Shown here piece by piece: positions 36,655-45,900 of a stretch of 64,000 nucleotides of DNA. Numbering within the stretch: position 1 is the stretch's first letter; every line of letters begins with the position of its first letter. Origin of the DNA: CBDFNC01 sp965249895 (lineage in GTDB: Bacteria; Pseudomonadota; Gammaproteobacteria; Enterobacterales; CBDFNC01); assembly GCA_965249895.1 (NCBI GenBank), contig CBDFNC010000002.1, positions 434,001-498,000 of the forward strand. The letters run 5' to 3'. The position numbers and the translations under genes are program-made. The notes below the pieces were generated by a model. It did no database searches. It worked only from the letters and a program-made list of their open reading frames with translations, and was not told the origin of the DNA.

Positions 36655-38301
36655 TCACTCTCCAGGAAGGTCACTATTAAAAATGCTTCCAACCTCTTCT
36701 TGCTCAGGTGAGCTAAGTGGAAGCAGCATGGTAAAACAGGTGCCACAATTTATCTTAGACTTGACTTCAATACTTCCTCCCAGTGTTTGAGTAACAATAT
36801 TAAAGGCTATGTGTAAACCTAAGCCACTGCCGCCGGAGTCTCTCTTGGTGGTAAAAAATGGGTCAAATATTTTTTCTAATACTTCCGTGGTCATACCCAA
36901 TCCATTATCTTTGACCTTTAACTCCACTTTATCTTGACTTATTTTTTTACCAATGAAGTAGATTGTGCCTTTTGATTCCCCATCAAATGCATGTTTAAGT
37001 GCATTTAATAGTAAGTTGGTAAGTACCTGACCAAAAGCGCCAGCTACGCTGTTAAGGTTTATATCGCCGGATATCTCTACCTGAAAATTAATCGGTCGGT
37101 GCCTAACTTCGTGAGAGAAGGTTGTTAATATTTCATTTACATATTCCTTCAAATTGAATTGTCGCCTATCATTGATTGACTGATCTACTGCAACTGATTT
37201 AAAGCTTTTTACTAGCCTCGTTGCTTTGTTAATGTTTCGTTCTATTAATTCTAGGGAAAGTGCGGTGTGCATTAGATAGTCGGATAACATCAACTTTGAA
37301 ATTCTTTCTGATTTAAAATGTTTAATGATATCGCGAGTTTCGTTTAACGCGGTACTCACAGCTGTTAAGGAGTTTCCTATGGGGGTATTTAATTCATGGG
37401 CAACACCAGCGACTAAACCACCCAAAGCAGACATTTTCTCAGCCTGTACCAGCTGTTTTTGCATGGTTTGTAGAGTTTTATGTTGTTCTAATAAGGTTGA
37501 TAGTGAGCGCTTTAGATCTTTTGTTCGTTCTTCGACTTGTGCTTCGAGTTGAACATTTAGCGCACTAAATTTCGATCTCGCCATATTGATGTTTTTGACG
37601 AGAAAATTAAATTCCTGTTGTAATAGATTAATTTCACTACCATTAATGGCGTCTACAGTAACAGGTCTGATTTCCATTTCAGAGCTGTCAGGTGTTTTTA
37701 GTTGACTAATAAAACTGTGCAATGGGTTTGTGACAATGCGTTTTAAAAAAAATATGAATAGGCACCACAAAGCAAGCGTTTTAATAATTGCGTTGACAAT
37801 TAGCAAAATAAAGCCAAGTTTGACTCTTTCTAATACGGCATTCTTATGAATAAAGAGTAGGATCCTACCTGTCAGGTGTTTGATGCCTCTGGATTTATAA
37901 TAAACCGGTGCTTGGAAGATTAGGAAATCCTCTGTTTGTTGATGTTGATGTTGTTCGGCATAGATAACTTCAAATCCATCTATGTACTCACCTTGAGATA
38001 CTTGAAGTTTATCGAATTCGTCAACAATTTTCACGCCTGATACTAAAGGGAGAGTGATGATACCTTCAGCAATACTGGTGATTTGATTTATGTCCATATC
38101 CCATTGTGCAATAGAGATCCCTTTACTCACAGTAAGATAAATATCGAAAACTTCATTTTGTATACTGTTCTGTGTATTTTTATAGTCAATAACCATATGT
38201 ACTATGGTGACTGACGCGGCAAATATCAGGTAGCAAAATAACACCCTATTTAGCAACTGAGAACTAATAGAATGGTAAATTTTATTTTTTTTATTATTCA
38301 T
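36655..38301 (-). CDS. Sensor histidine kinase
   Basis: This is a 548-residue membrane kinase. A first transmembrane segment (VLFCYLIFAASVTIVHMVID), a periplasmic domain of about 140 residues, a second segment near 170-190 (LLIVNAIIKTLALWCLFIFF), a HAMP-like region, and a long coiled coil (LNVQLEAQVEERTKDLKRSL) lead to the HisKA block VAGVAHELNTPIGNSLTA with the phospho-His. The ATPase has N box FGQVLTNLLLNALKHAF, G1 VKDNGLGM, F box DPFFTTKRD and G2 GGSGLGLHIAFNIV. GGAGG precedes the start. It follows a solute-binding protein gene by 4 nt and a response regulator gene, forming a signalling operon. Confidence 0.92.
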   Translation of the reverse strand: MNNKKNKIYHSISSQLLNRVLFCYLIFAASVTIVHMVIDYKNTQNSIQNEVFDIYLTVSKGISIAQWDMDINQITSIAEGIITLPLVSGVKIVDEFDKLQVSQGEYIDGFEVIYAEQHQHQQTEDFLIFQAPVYYKSRGIKHLTGRILLFIHKNAVLERVKLGFILLIVNAIIKTLALWCLFIFFLKRIVTNPLHSFISQLKTPDSSEMEIRPVTVDAINGSEINLLQQEFNFLVKNINMARSKFSALNVQLEAQVEERTKDLKRSLSTLLEQHKTLQTMQKQLVQAEKMSALGGLVAGVAHELNTPIGNSLTAVSTALNETRDIIKHFKSERISKLMLSDYLMHTALSLELIERNINKATRLVKSFKSVAVDQSINDRRQFNLKEYVNEILTTFSHEVRHRPINFQVEISGDINLNSVAGAFGQVLTNLLLNALKHAFDGESKGTIYFIGKKISQDKVELKVKDNGLGMTTEVLEKIFDPFFTTKRDSGGSGLGLHIAFNIVTQTLGGSIEVKSKINCGTCFTMLLPLSSPEQEEVGSIFNSDLPGE

Positions 38302-38305
38302 TTTA

Positions 38306-38863
38306 TTACCTCCAGAATATGCCGATAACGGCCCATTTTTTATATTCCTGGAGAGCTTTTATAAAGCGGTCTATTAGTTTGTTATGGTCTGATTTTTTCC
38401 GGGTAAAGATCAGGTACAGGTTTTCAGCCAACCCAGAGTCAAATGCTTTACCGTAAGAAACCCCTTTAACACCACCTATGACGTAGCTCTTAAGGTCTTT
38501 ATATGCTTGCCATTCAAAGTTGAAGTCAGTGCGGTGGAAAAAAACATCGATTTCCGACGATATAGGATTTCTATAAAAAAAATGCTTTTCTTTTCCCCGA
38601 GCTTTATACCAAGGCAGTGTGGTATCTAACCGGCCTGCCTTAACTTGGTTATAAGCCCGTCTATTGTTAAAAGACTGGTATTCAACAGTTACATTAATAC
38701 TATTTAACATGTCAGTTGTAGCTTGGCCTAATTGTTCTTTTTCAGGCATGTCAGGTGAGATATAGGGGGGGTAGCCTATGCCAGCAGTAATGATAGTTTC
38801 TTCATGAATTGCATAGGTATTGAAGTTCCAAAAAACTAAGAAAACGAAAACTATATAGTTCAC
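38306..38863 (-). CDS. Family 3 solute-binding protein, short form with internal deletion
   Basis: This is a 185-residue exported protein of the amino acid-binding (SBP_bac_3) type, usually about 240-260. Signal peptide to about residue 19; GIGYPPYISPDMPEKEQLGQ and AGRLDTTLPWYKARGKEKHF match lobe 1; GGVKGVSYGKAFDSGLAENL then jumps to LYLIFTRKKSDHNKLIDRFI, skipping the segment that normally forms much of lobe 2. GTG start overlaps the regulator's stop by 4 nt. It probably served as the ligand sensor for the kinase that follows; with the deletion it may be non-functional. Confidence 0.75.
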   Translation of the reverse strand: MNYIVFVFLVFWNFNTYAIHEETIITAGIGYPPYISPDMPEKEQLGQATTDMLNSINVTVEYQSFNNRRAYNQVKAGRLDTTLPWYKARGKEKHFFYRNPISSEIDVFFHRTDFNFEWQAYKDLKSYVIGGVKGVSYGKAFDSGLAENLYLIFTRKKSDHNKLIDRFIKALQEYKKWAVIGIFWR

Positions 38864-40380
38864 TTTTCGCTCTTAAAGTAACAAACTTTATTTCGTCCGC
38901 CTTGCTTTGCCTGGTAAAGCCCCTGATCTGCGTACTGGTACAATTCATCCAGTGTAGGCTTGTTTTCGCCCGTTATTGAAACACCGATACTTACTGTCAG
39001 CCGAATCGTCTGTTTTTGGTAGTTAATAGCAAGCCTTTTAATAGCTTCCCGGATTTTCTCGGCGATACCTAACACGCATTCTAAATTGCCATCCGTAATC
39101 AGTAAGGCGAACTCCTCTCCGCCAACTCTTGCTACTGTGGTATTTTTATCCTGGTACCTCACCAGTGTATTGGCTACCGTAACCAGCGCTAAATCGCCGC
39201 CTTGATGGCCATAAGTATCATTAATCTGCTTAAAGTAGTCTACATCTAACATAAGCAGTGATAACTGTTTGTTTTTTAATGAGTAGCCGTAGTCAAAAAA
39301 ATAACGACGGTTTTTAAGGCCTGTTAACTCATCTGTGGTCGCCATAAACGTCAGTTTATTGTTGGCATCCCGTAATTCAGCAGTACGCTCTTTAACTCTG
39401 ACTTCCAGCAGTTCTTTTTCCTGCTGCAACTGGTCGATTAAGTAGAGGTTGTCAAAAGCGGTAGAGACTTTATCGCAATAAAGGGTGAGTACATCCTGTG
39501 TAGCACTGTCCACCACGTGAGCGCCATCCAATAACACGATAATATCTTGAGCTGAGGGGGTATTTAGAAACAGAATGATCTGGTCTTTGGTATAGTAATT
39601 GGCTTTATTTTTTAACACTAAGTGAATTTGCTCGATCAGCCTGTTGTTGAGTATTTGAAGAAGCGGCGTACCTGCTTTGGATTCATAGCTGCCTAAGCCG
39701 GCTAACACCGACAGAGATTCAAGATCTTCTTTATGTCCGGGTTCTTTACGCAGTGCCAACATCCCTTGTCCAGGTATATTCAACAAAGCGCTAAGCTGGA
39801 GTAACACCCCATTGGCGAACTGTTGTAGGGAGTGCTTTTGAACTAGGGAAGAGGTGGCGTCAAGCACCATAGCCAGGCCCTGTTTACTTGTTTTGATTGT
39901 TCTAAAATCCCTGAATGAGCGAAAGCTACTTACTAAGATAGTAAACAGGCGATTTTGCGTGAGTTCGGTTTTAGCCACATAGTCGTTAATAAGGTAACGA
40001 TTAACTACGTCCCACTCTGGCGCATTACCGGGTTGACCTGTGCGTAAAACGATGCGTACTTCATCGTTCTTCAACTCATTACGAATGGACTCAACCAGCT
40101 TTAGACCCGCATCATCAGATTCCATTACTACATCCAACAGAACGAGGGATACATCCGGGTGTTGTTCGAGTACTTTTTTTCCTTCTATGCCGCTATAAGC
40201 ATGTAGTAACTGGAGGGGGCGAGACTCAAACTGAAATCGCCTGAGGGCCAATTTGGTAGTGGTATGAACATCTTCTTCGTCATCAACAACAAGTAGTTTC
40301 CAGGGAAGCACCTTAGAGGCGGGGGCTGGTTCACTTGCTTTATCGTCGAAAAAGATGAAGTCATCAGGGTCTTTCAACAC
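38860..40380 (-). CDS. Response regulator with DUF3369 and GGDEF domains
   Basis: This is a 506-residue protein. The receiver domain (about 28-155) has LLVVDDEEDVH and the phospho-Asp in VSLVLLDVVMESDD. The DUF3369 domain fills about 160-320 (FRTIKTSKQGLAMVLDATSS, YTKDQIILFLNTPSAQD). A coiled linker leads to the GGDEF domain (345-505): LMLDVDYFKQINDTYGHQGG and ARVGGEEFALL, active form GGEEF. The RxxD-like RYQD is eight, not five, residues before it, so the I-site may be lost. GTG start with GGAGA upstream. Likely partner of the histidine kinase at the end of the operon, linking an extracellular ligand to c-di-GMP. Confidence 0.92.
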   Translation of the reverse strand: MLKDPDDFIFFDDKASEPAPASKVLPWKLLVVDDEEDVHTTTKLALRRFQFESRPLQLLHAYSGIEGKKVLEQHPDVSLVLLDVVMESDDAGLKLVESIRNELKNDEVRIVLRTGQPGNAPEWDVVNRYLINDYVAKTELTQNRLFTILVSSFRSFRDFRTIKTSKQGLAMVLDATSSLVQKHSLQQFANGVLLQLSALLNIPGQGMLALRKEPGHKEDLESLSVLAGLGSYESKAGTPLLQILNNRLIEQIHLVLKNKANYYTKDQIILFLNTPSAQDIIVLLDGAHVVDSATQDVLTLYCDKVSTAFDNLYLIDQLQQEKELLEVRVKERTAELRDANNKLTFMATTDELTGLKNRRYFFDYGYSLKNKQLSLLMLDVDYFKQINDTYGHQGGDLALVTVANTLVRYQDKNTTVARVGGEEFALLITDGNLECVLGIAEKIREAIKRLAINYQKQTIRLTVSIGVSITGENKPTLDELYQYADQGLYQAKQGGRNKVCYFKSEK

Positions 40381-40744
40381 AATATCTCCGCTATTCGCAG
40401 TACCTCGATTGCGATTGCCAAGGCACGACCTGATTTATGATATTTTGTTGATGAATATTAATATTCAGCTTAGTTCACAGTAAACAAAGCTCCAAATTAC
40501 GGGTGGGTGGATAAGTCAGGATTAATAACGTGCACTAAGTAATAGTTACAATGAGTCATGGGCATTGAAGTTTTCATAAAAATACCATTGCCTGGTAAAA
40601 TATTCCTGAAAGTGGTGAAAATAAAGTAATGTTTTCCGTGGTGCTATCACTCCTACTTATCTCCATTAGCCTCACTTGAGAATAACCTGGAGGGAGACGG
40701 GAATTATGGTGCAAACTTTCCCCATTCACTCGTTGTGTTCAGGT
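40381..40744. other. Upstream region of the signalling operon
   Basis: It holds the presumed minus-strand promoter of the response regulator operon. I see no gene and no repeat before 40745. Confidence 0.4.
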
Positions 40745-40896
40745 GGTACCTATCAAACCTGGGTAACAGTTCCAGCGGGATTGGTAGGAGCCGAACTTGT
40801 TCGGCGAACCTTGCTGGCACAGGCTTCGCGGATTACATCCTCTCCTACAGCCAACGCGGAAATTGTTACCCAAAATCCTTTCTTATGATTGGTTCC
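40745..40896. repeat. REP-containing palindromic element, forward copy
   Basis: The element runs from GGTACCTATCAAACCTGGG to TTATGATTGGTTCC. Its flanks TGGGTAACAGTTCC and (inverted) TGGGTAACAATTTCC resemble terminal repeats around a REP core, TAGGAGCCGAACTTGTTCGG to CTCTCCTACAG. An inverted copy lies at 41852-42020. Confidence 0.65.
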
Positions 40897-40898
40897 GT

Positions 40899-41255
40899 TC
40901 AGGTTTTTTCTTCCCGAAGCAACTCAAGCAGCTTTTCAGTCACTTTAGGTCGTTTGGGGTGGTAATGGCTGAGTAACACAATTTGCCTATTGTATTTGGA
41001 ATCACCTAATTTCGTGGTTGATAGACCCAGCTGCTGCCCGGTTATCCCAGGCCAAGCCGGAACAACGGATGTACCCACTTGTTCGGCAACGAGCAGTGAG
41101 ATGGTTTCCAGGGCATCCAGCCCACAAAAGGAATCGAGCTGGATATTTCTATCTCGTAAAAATTGCTCGGCAAGTCGGCCCCCCTGGCATGCGTTAACGG
41201 CTATTGAAAAACGGTGCTCCGGACAAACTGCATAATTAACAGAAATGACCCACAC
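40899..41255 (-). pseudogene. LysR-family regulator, C-terminal fragment
   Basis: The readable family part is GGRLAEQFLRDRNIQLDSFC, GLDALETISLLVAEQVGTS, VVPAWPGI and PKVTEKLLELLREE, the end of a LysR effector domain. The DNA-binding part is missing. It is cut off on one side by the small gene at 41295 and abuts a REP element on the other. Confidence 0.7.
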
Positions 41256-41294
41256 TTAGCCATGGGATGCCATTTGAGAGCTCAAGAGGGTTAT

Positions 41295-41507
41295 ATGAAT
41301 ACGCACCTTACTATCGATTTAAACGGTGACTGGCGTAACTATCAGCCAGCACCTGTTTCTGGCTGGGAGATCATTGGTACTGTTCGCTCTGGTAGCGATA
41401 TGGGGGCACTTGGTAAGTCGCCGTTTGGCATGTTTGCCATGATCAATAACGGCACAGTTACCCCCATTGATAAGGCCAAAATAGATGCAGAGCTGAATAA
41501 GCTTTGA
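41295..41507 (+). CDS. Small hypothetical protein
   Basis: This is a 70-residue protein from the ATG at 41295, with AAGAGGG upstream. It reads LNGDWRNYQPAPVSGWEIIG, TVRSGSDMGALGKSP, FGMFAMINNGTVTPIDKAKI. I have no firm family; the composition and clean ribosome site suggest a real gene. It lies between the two inverted REP copies. Confidence 0.55.
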   Translation: MNTHLTIDLNGDWRNYQPAPVSGWEIIGTVRSGSDMGALGKSPFGMFAMINNGTVTPIDKAKIDAELNKL

Positions 41508-41851
41508 TGAGGTTAGCCTGATTTCTCTAGCTGGATAAATAACGGGACGGAGCCGAGGGCTTGAGAGAGAAAAGCCAGCAAAAAATGTAAAGGCTTTGCG
41601 CGGGACTCTGCTCGTTGGCGGACTCTTTCGCTGGCATAACCGGCTTATTAGTTGTTCTTTTTAGAGCTGTATTTATTGAGACTTTGTAAGAATGGCTTTA
41701 GCTCGTTTAGGCGCCATCGTTTGGCATCGGGCTTAGCAGTAAAAACGTCCTGGCTTTTAGATATTATGCCTTTTTGTTGTTACCCTTGTTACGGTTTTAA
41801 CCGTCTAAGTTGCGTCAGTTGGTACTCATCGGTGCTACTGACGAGTTTTTC
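41508..41851. other. Intergenic region between inverted repeats
   Basis: No supported gene. The segment may hold decayed coding sequence, but no frame gives a recognisable product. Confidence 0.35.
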
Positions 41852-42020
41852 GGAACCAATCATAACAAAGAATTTTGGGTAACAATTGCCGCGTTGGCTG
41901 TAGGAGCGGATGCAATCCGCGTTCGCCGAACGCGAGTCCATGCATTTAACATCTCATCCCTGAGATGGACTCGGCTCCTACCAATCCTGCTGGAACTGTT
42001 ACCCAGGTTTGATCGGTACC
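41852..42020. repeat. REP-containing palindromic element, inverted copy
   Basis: It begins GGAACCAATCATAACAAAG, passes the REP core (GTAGGAGCGGATGCAATCCG to GACTCGGCTCCTACC) and ends CAGGTTTGATCGGTACC. Read on the minus strand, the last 45 bases match the start of the copy at 40745 with about two changes. Confidence 0.65.
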
Positions 42021-42400
42021 AGTTTTTGTTAGCGAACAATGTTGATAAGTTGTTACAAGTCCAGGGTCGATATCTTCTCTCGCTGAGAAGCCTTGCAATC
42101 AGTGGTGGTTGGAAAGCCTTTTCATATAAAAACTGCTTGCTTATAGCTTAAAAATCTACATGAGTCTTAGCCATCGTTTGACGATTTTTCCTTTACTGCT
42201 AATTTTGGGCTAGTGGTGATAAAAAGCCTTTAATCCAAATTTTAATGGGCGCTCGAGGTATGAGTGTCGACCAATACTATCAGCAGACCGCAGTTGTTGC
42301 GTGGTCAAAAGATCTATGTATTGACCTCAGCTTACCGCCTCGTGAGCCATCTGACTGGTCGCCGTATGTTACTCCTACCGGTCCCACGTGGAGAAGAAAA
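42021..42400. other. Region upstream of the cupin gene
   Basis: A frame open from 42245 leads into the cupin gene without a stop, but its product before residue 53 resembles nothing and lacks a ribosome site. I treat it as non-coding or a relic. Confidence 0.4.
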
Positions 42401-42820
42401 ATGAAAATCATAAAATACACACTCAACACTGCTTTTGCATCAGCCTTATTGTTCACAATGGCTCTTTTTCAGCCCGCTGTCGCCGAGGAATATGTCACCA
42501 AAGCTACAGCAAAAACAATATACACAGGACCACTCCCGGGAATGGAAGGTAAGGAAATGATAGTTAAGCGTTTTGGGATCCCACCAAAGTTTGTCGGAGG
42601 CAAGCATATGCACCCTGGGCCTGTGTTTGTTTATGTGCTTGAAGGCGAATTTTCCGTGATGCTTGAAGGAGGAACCAAAACTTTTAAGGCGGGAGAGTTA
42701 TATGCCGAGGGAATTAATGAGGCGATGGTAGCCAAGAATATAAGTACGTCCAAGAGGGTTGAACTTCTGGTTTTTCAGGTAGGTGATATAGGTAAGCCTA
42801 TGATGATTAAGGTCGAGTAG
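42401..42820 (+). CDS. Exported cupin-domain protein
   Basis: This is a 139-residue protein; the ATG at 42401 has GAGAAG upstream and gives a signal peptide (LNTAFASALLFTMALFQPAVA). The cupin barrel has GGKHMHPGPVFVYVLEGEF (HxHxxxxxxxxxxxG type metal site) and LYAEGINEAMVAKNISTSK. Substrate unknown. It ends convergent with the large hydrolase gene. Confidence 0.82.
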   Translation: MKIIKYTLNTAFASALLFTMALFQPAVAEEYVTKATAKTIYTGPLPGMEGKEMIVKRFGIPPKFVGGKHMHPGPVFVYVLEGEFSVMLEGGTKTFKAGELYAEGINEAMVAKNISTSKRVELLVFQVGDIGKPMMIKVE

Positions 42821-42945
42821 GGTGCTGAGCTAAAAAGCGGCTATGTACAAGCAGTCGTTAGCTCATTTGTTAGTAAATGACTAAATCTCCCTGGAAAACA
42901 GCTAGCCAGTATTTCAGGGAGATTTAAGGTGTCTGTAAGTCATCA

Positions 42946-45900
42946 CTATTTCAATAGATAGTCAAAGTACAATTCTCCCGTGCTTATACCATCACCACCA
43001 TCCGGGTAATAATCGATATTAATTGATGAATTTTCACCGTGAAACAGTAAACGTAGTTGCTGAGGGTCTCCAAGCCAGTTGCGTGGAATGGCCATTTCGA
43101 CAAAATCCAGTCCTACACCGTGGTCAAGAGCGCCACCCCAGCCGGTACCTATTTCTGTCCAGGACCAAGATGAGCCATCCCCGCTGTACCTGTTGACACT
43201 AAGCCCTTCAATGACATATTCGGCGCCCACGGTCCCAATCTGGTAGCCGGTATTGTTGTTTCCATCTGTATCAATAAATACCTGATGGAACCAATCGATA
43301 TTCAAGACACCATGATTCTGCCAGGCGAGGTACAAGTTTTGATTATCATTAGTCAACCAGGCTTGCTTCCAATCGGCGGAACCCAAGGCTTCGGCTTTAT
43401 CCAAAGGTAAGGCGGGTACCCCAAACCAGTCGGATAAGTTGCCATCCATTATCAAATTAGGTTGAGGCGTTGGTTCTGGCGTTGGAGTCGGCTCGGGTGT
43501 AGGCGTTGGAGTCGGCTCGGGTGTAGGCGTTGGCGTCGGCTCGGGTGTAGGCGTTGGAGTCGGCTCGGGTGTAGGCGTTGGAGTCGGATCGGGTGTAGGC
43601 GTTGGAGTCGGCTCGGGTGTAGGCGTTGGAGTCGGCTCGGGTGTAGGCGTTGGAGTCGGCTCGGGTGTAGGCGTTGGAGTCGGCTCAGGAGTTGGCTCAG
43701 GAGTTGGCGTTCCGCCGACTGTCTGTAAGACTTCCCAATGCAAGCCGTTTGACCAACTCCAAAATGCGCTTCCTGCCTTAAATCCGGCTACCCGCACCCT
43801 GAGCTGACCTTGGGCGGAGAGATATTTATGGACGTCAGTGTTGATAATCCAGGATACAGGGACATCTTCGTCAAAATCCATAACCCTGCTTTCCACCATT
43901 TCCCAGGCCGAGTCTTGAAAGTTGTAAATTGAAAACTCTTGAGAAACGTTGGACGTCGAGTATTGACCTATGTGGGTTACTTTTATCTGAGCAATATTTT
44001 GCCAAGACTCCAGGATGGTGGTATCGGCATACCAGTCAATTTCCTGGCCTCCTGTACCTGCAGCAGAAAGTGAATCATAAGTGTCCGCATCTAGCGATTG
44101 GAAACTTGCCATGGTTCCCCAGTCATAGGTGCCATTTGTTAAAGTGACGGTATGAGGGTAATAAATGCTTGTGGATGGAGAGACAATAATATTGATTTGG
44201 CCGGAATCAGTTCCACCATTACCGTCCTCAATGGTGTAGCTCAGGCTGTCGGTACCAGTAAAGCTTTGCTGTGGTGTATATTTGTAACTTCCTCCCCCTT
44301 GATCTATCAGAGAGCCGGCAATACCTGCTCCGTCAACACTTGTAACGGTAAGAGTATCATTGTCAAAATCGCCATCATTGTTGAGTAAGGTGGCAGACGT
44401 AAAGACTAATGGTGTATTACTAGTGCCGGAAAGTTCGTCGAGGCTGGCTATTGGGGAGTGATTGGTAACAGGTGTTTGAGCGCCATTAAATGAAATAACC
44501 ACTAATGCATATTGATTAAGTGATATATCGAAGCTGACCTGCTGACCTGAGATTGTGAATGACAGTGGGTTTAGTGTCATGGTTGCAGGGGAATCTGGGG
44601 AGGTGAGCGCTACATTAGAGACTAGTTTACCTGCCGGTATGGTCAGACTAACGTTAAAAGTCGTTGGCACGACAGAGAAAGCGCCATCGACACCAATAAA
44701 GTTCACAAACTGTAGGATTGTCTCTTGGTTAAGATGAGACTGTTCAATATGGATTCGGCGATCTGCGTTGGTGAGATTAAAGGCGGCTTGGCTGGTAGCG
44801 GGAATGGCTGTATTAAGCAGGGAAAGCGCATCGACGTCGTTGGAAACGAAGTATGCTTTACCTAACAATTCGGAATAATATTGTATGCTACCTGTGCCAA
44901 AGGTGTTTTGTTTCATCGCAGGAAGGGGTTGGGCCCTAGTAAAGCCCAGAATATCACTTAATGCAAAATCAAGTCGTATGCTCCCATATTCATTTAACCC
45001 CGTAGGATTGGGACCTGTAATGATAAGGTGGCCACCGTTTTGCACATACTGGCGAAGCTTATCCGCTTCGCTGTCCGATATGGCTTCTACATCAGGCAGA
45101 AACACAGTTTCATACGCTGATAGTTCTGTCCAGTCTCCCGGGTTGACCAGAGTGTCGAAAGGAATGTGCTGATGCACCAGGAACTTAACTATGCCACGGA
45201 ATTCAGCCAGGTATTTACGCTCATAAACACTATCATTTTGGTCTTCGGACCACCATAAGCTATCTCCGCCTGATTCCCAGCTGGCAAACATACCAAGCCC
45301 TTCGAACTTATCGACGTAGTCGCGGCTGGGAGGTGAGTAGAGTACTGCGATTCGTGCACTTGACCGTGCTTCAAACAGATAGGGAGAATGTTGCTTGATC
45401 CAGCTAAACATACGAGTACGGTAATCGCCGGATACCGTAGAGGACATCTCCGGTATCTTTAACTCGAAAGGGTTGTTGCCGCTGATCACGGCTTCAGCCA
45501 TTACCAGCTCCGCGTCGTCTGCTTGTATTCCGTAATTAAATACCCAAGATGGTTTGAGTCCAGATGCCGCACGGGTATATTTTAATGCCGAGATAAATGA
45601 TAACCAGTCATCCTCGCGGGCTTTGCGCATACCAAAGTTGTTACTCATGGTATCGACTTCCCACACGTGGGTAATACCTTCGATATGCTTCAGGTAACTT
45701 CCGTCTAACCCATATACAGTTGCGCCGTTGTAATCAGTGGGCAGAGTTTCGGCGAAGATAGGGAACTCAGGGTCTATCGCTCGGGCGGTAGCGGTGAGAT
45801 CGCTCAAAAAACGAGTCATTTCCTCGTGGCGCCATGCAATCCAACGCCGCCAGATAGGATCATTCCAGTTTACCGCTGTGGGCGCAGCATATCCTGTGTC

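Noticed and set aside
42245..42400. N-terminal extension of the cupin protein
   Set aside because: The ATG at 42401 has a ribosome site and starts a signal peptide; the extension would bury it.
43462..43728. Arg/Trp repeat protein on the plus strand, or a CRISPR-like array
   Set aside because: It is the reverse frame of the 24-bp repeat in the hydrolase gene; repeats are contiguous with no spacers.
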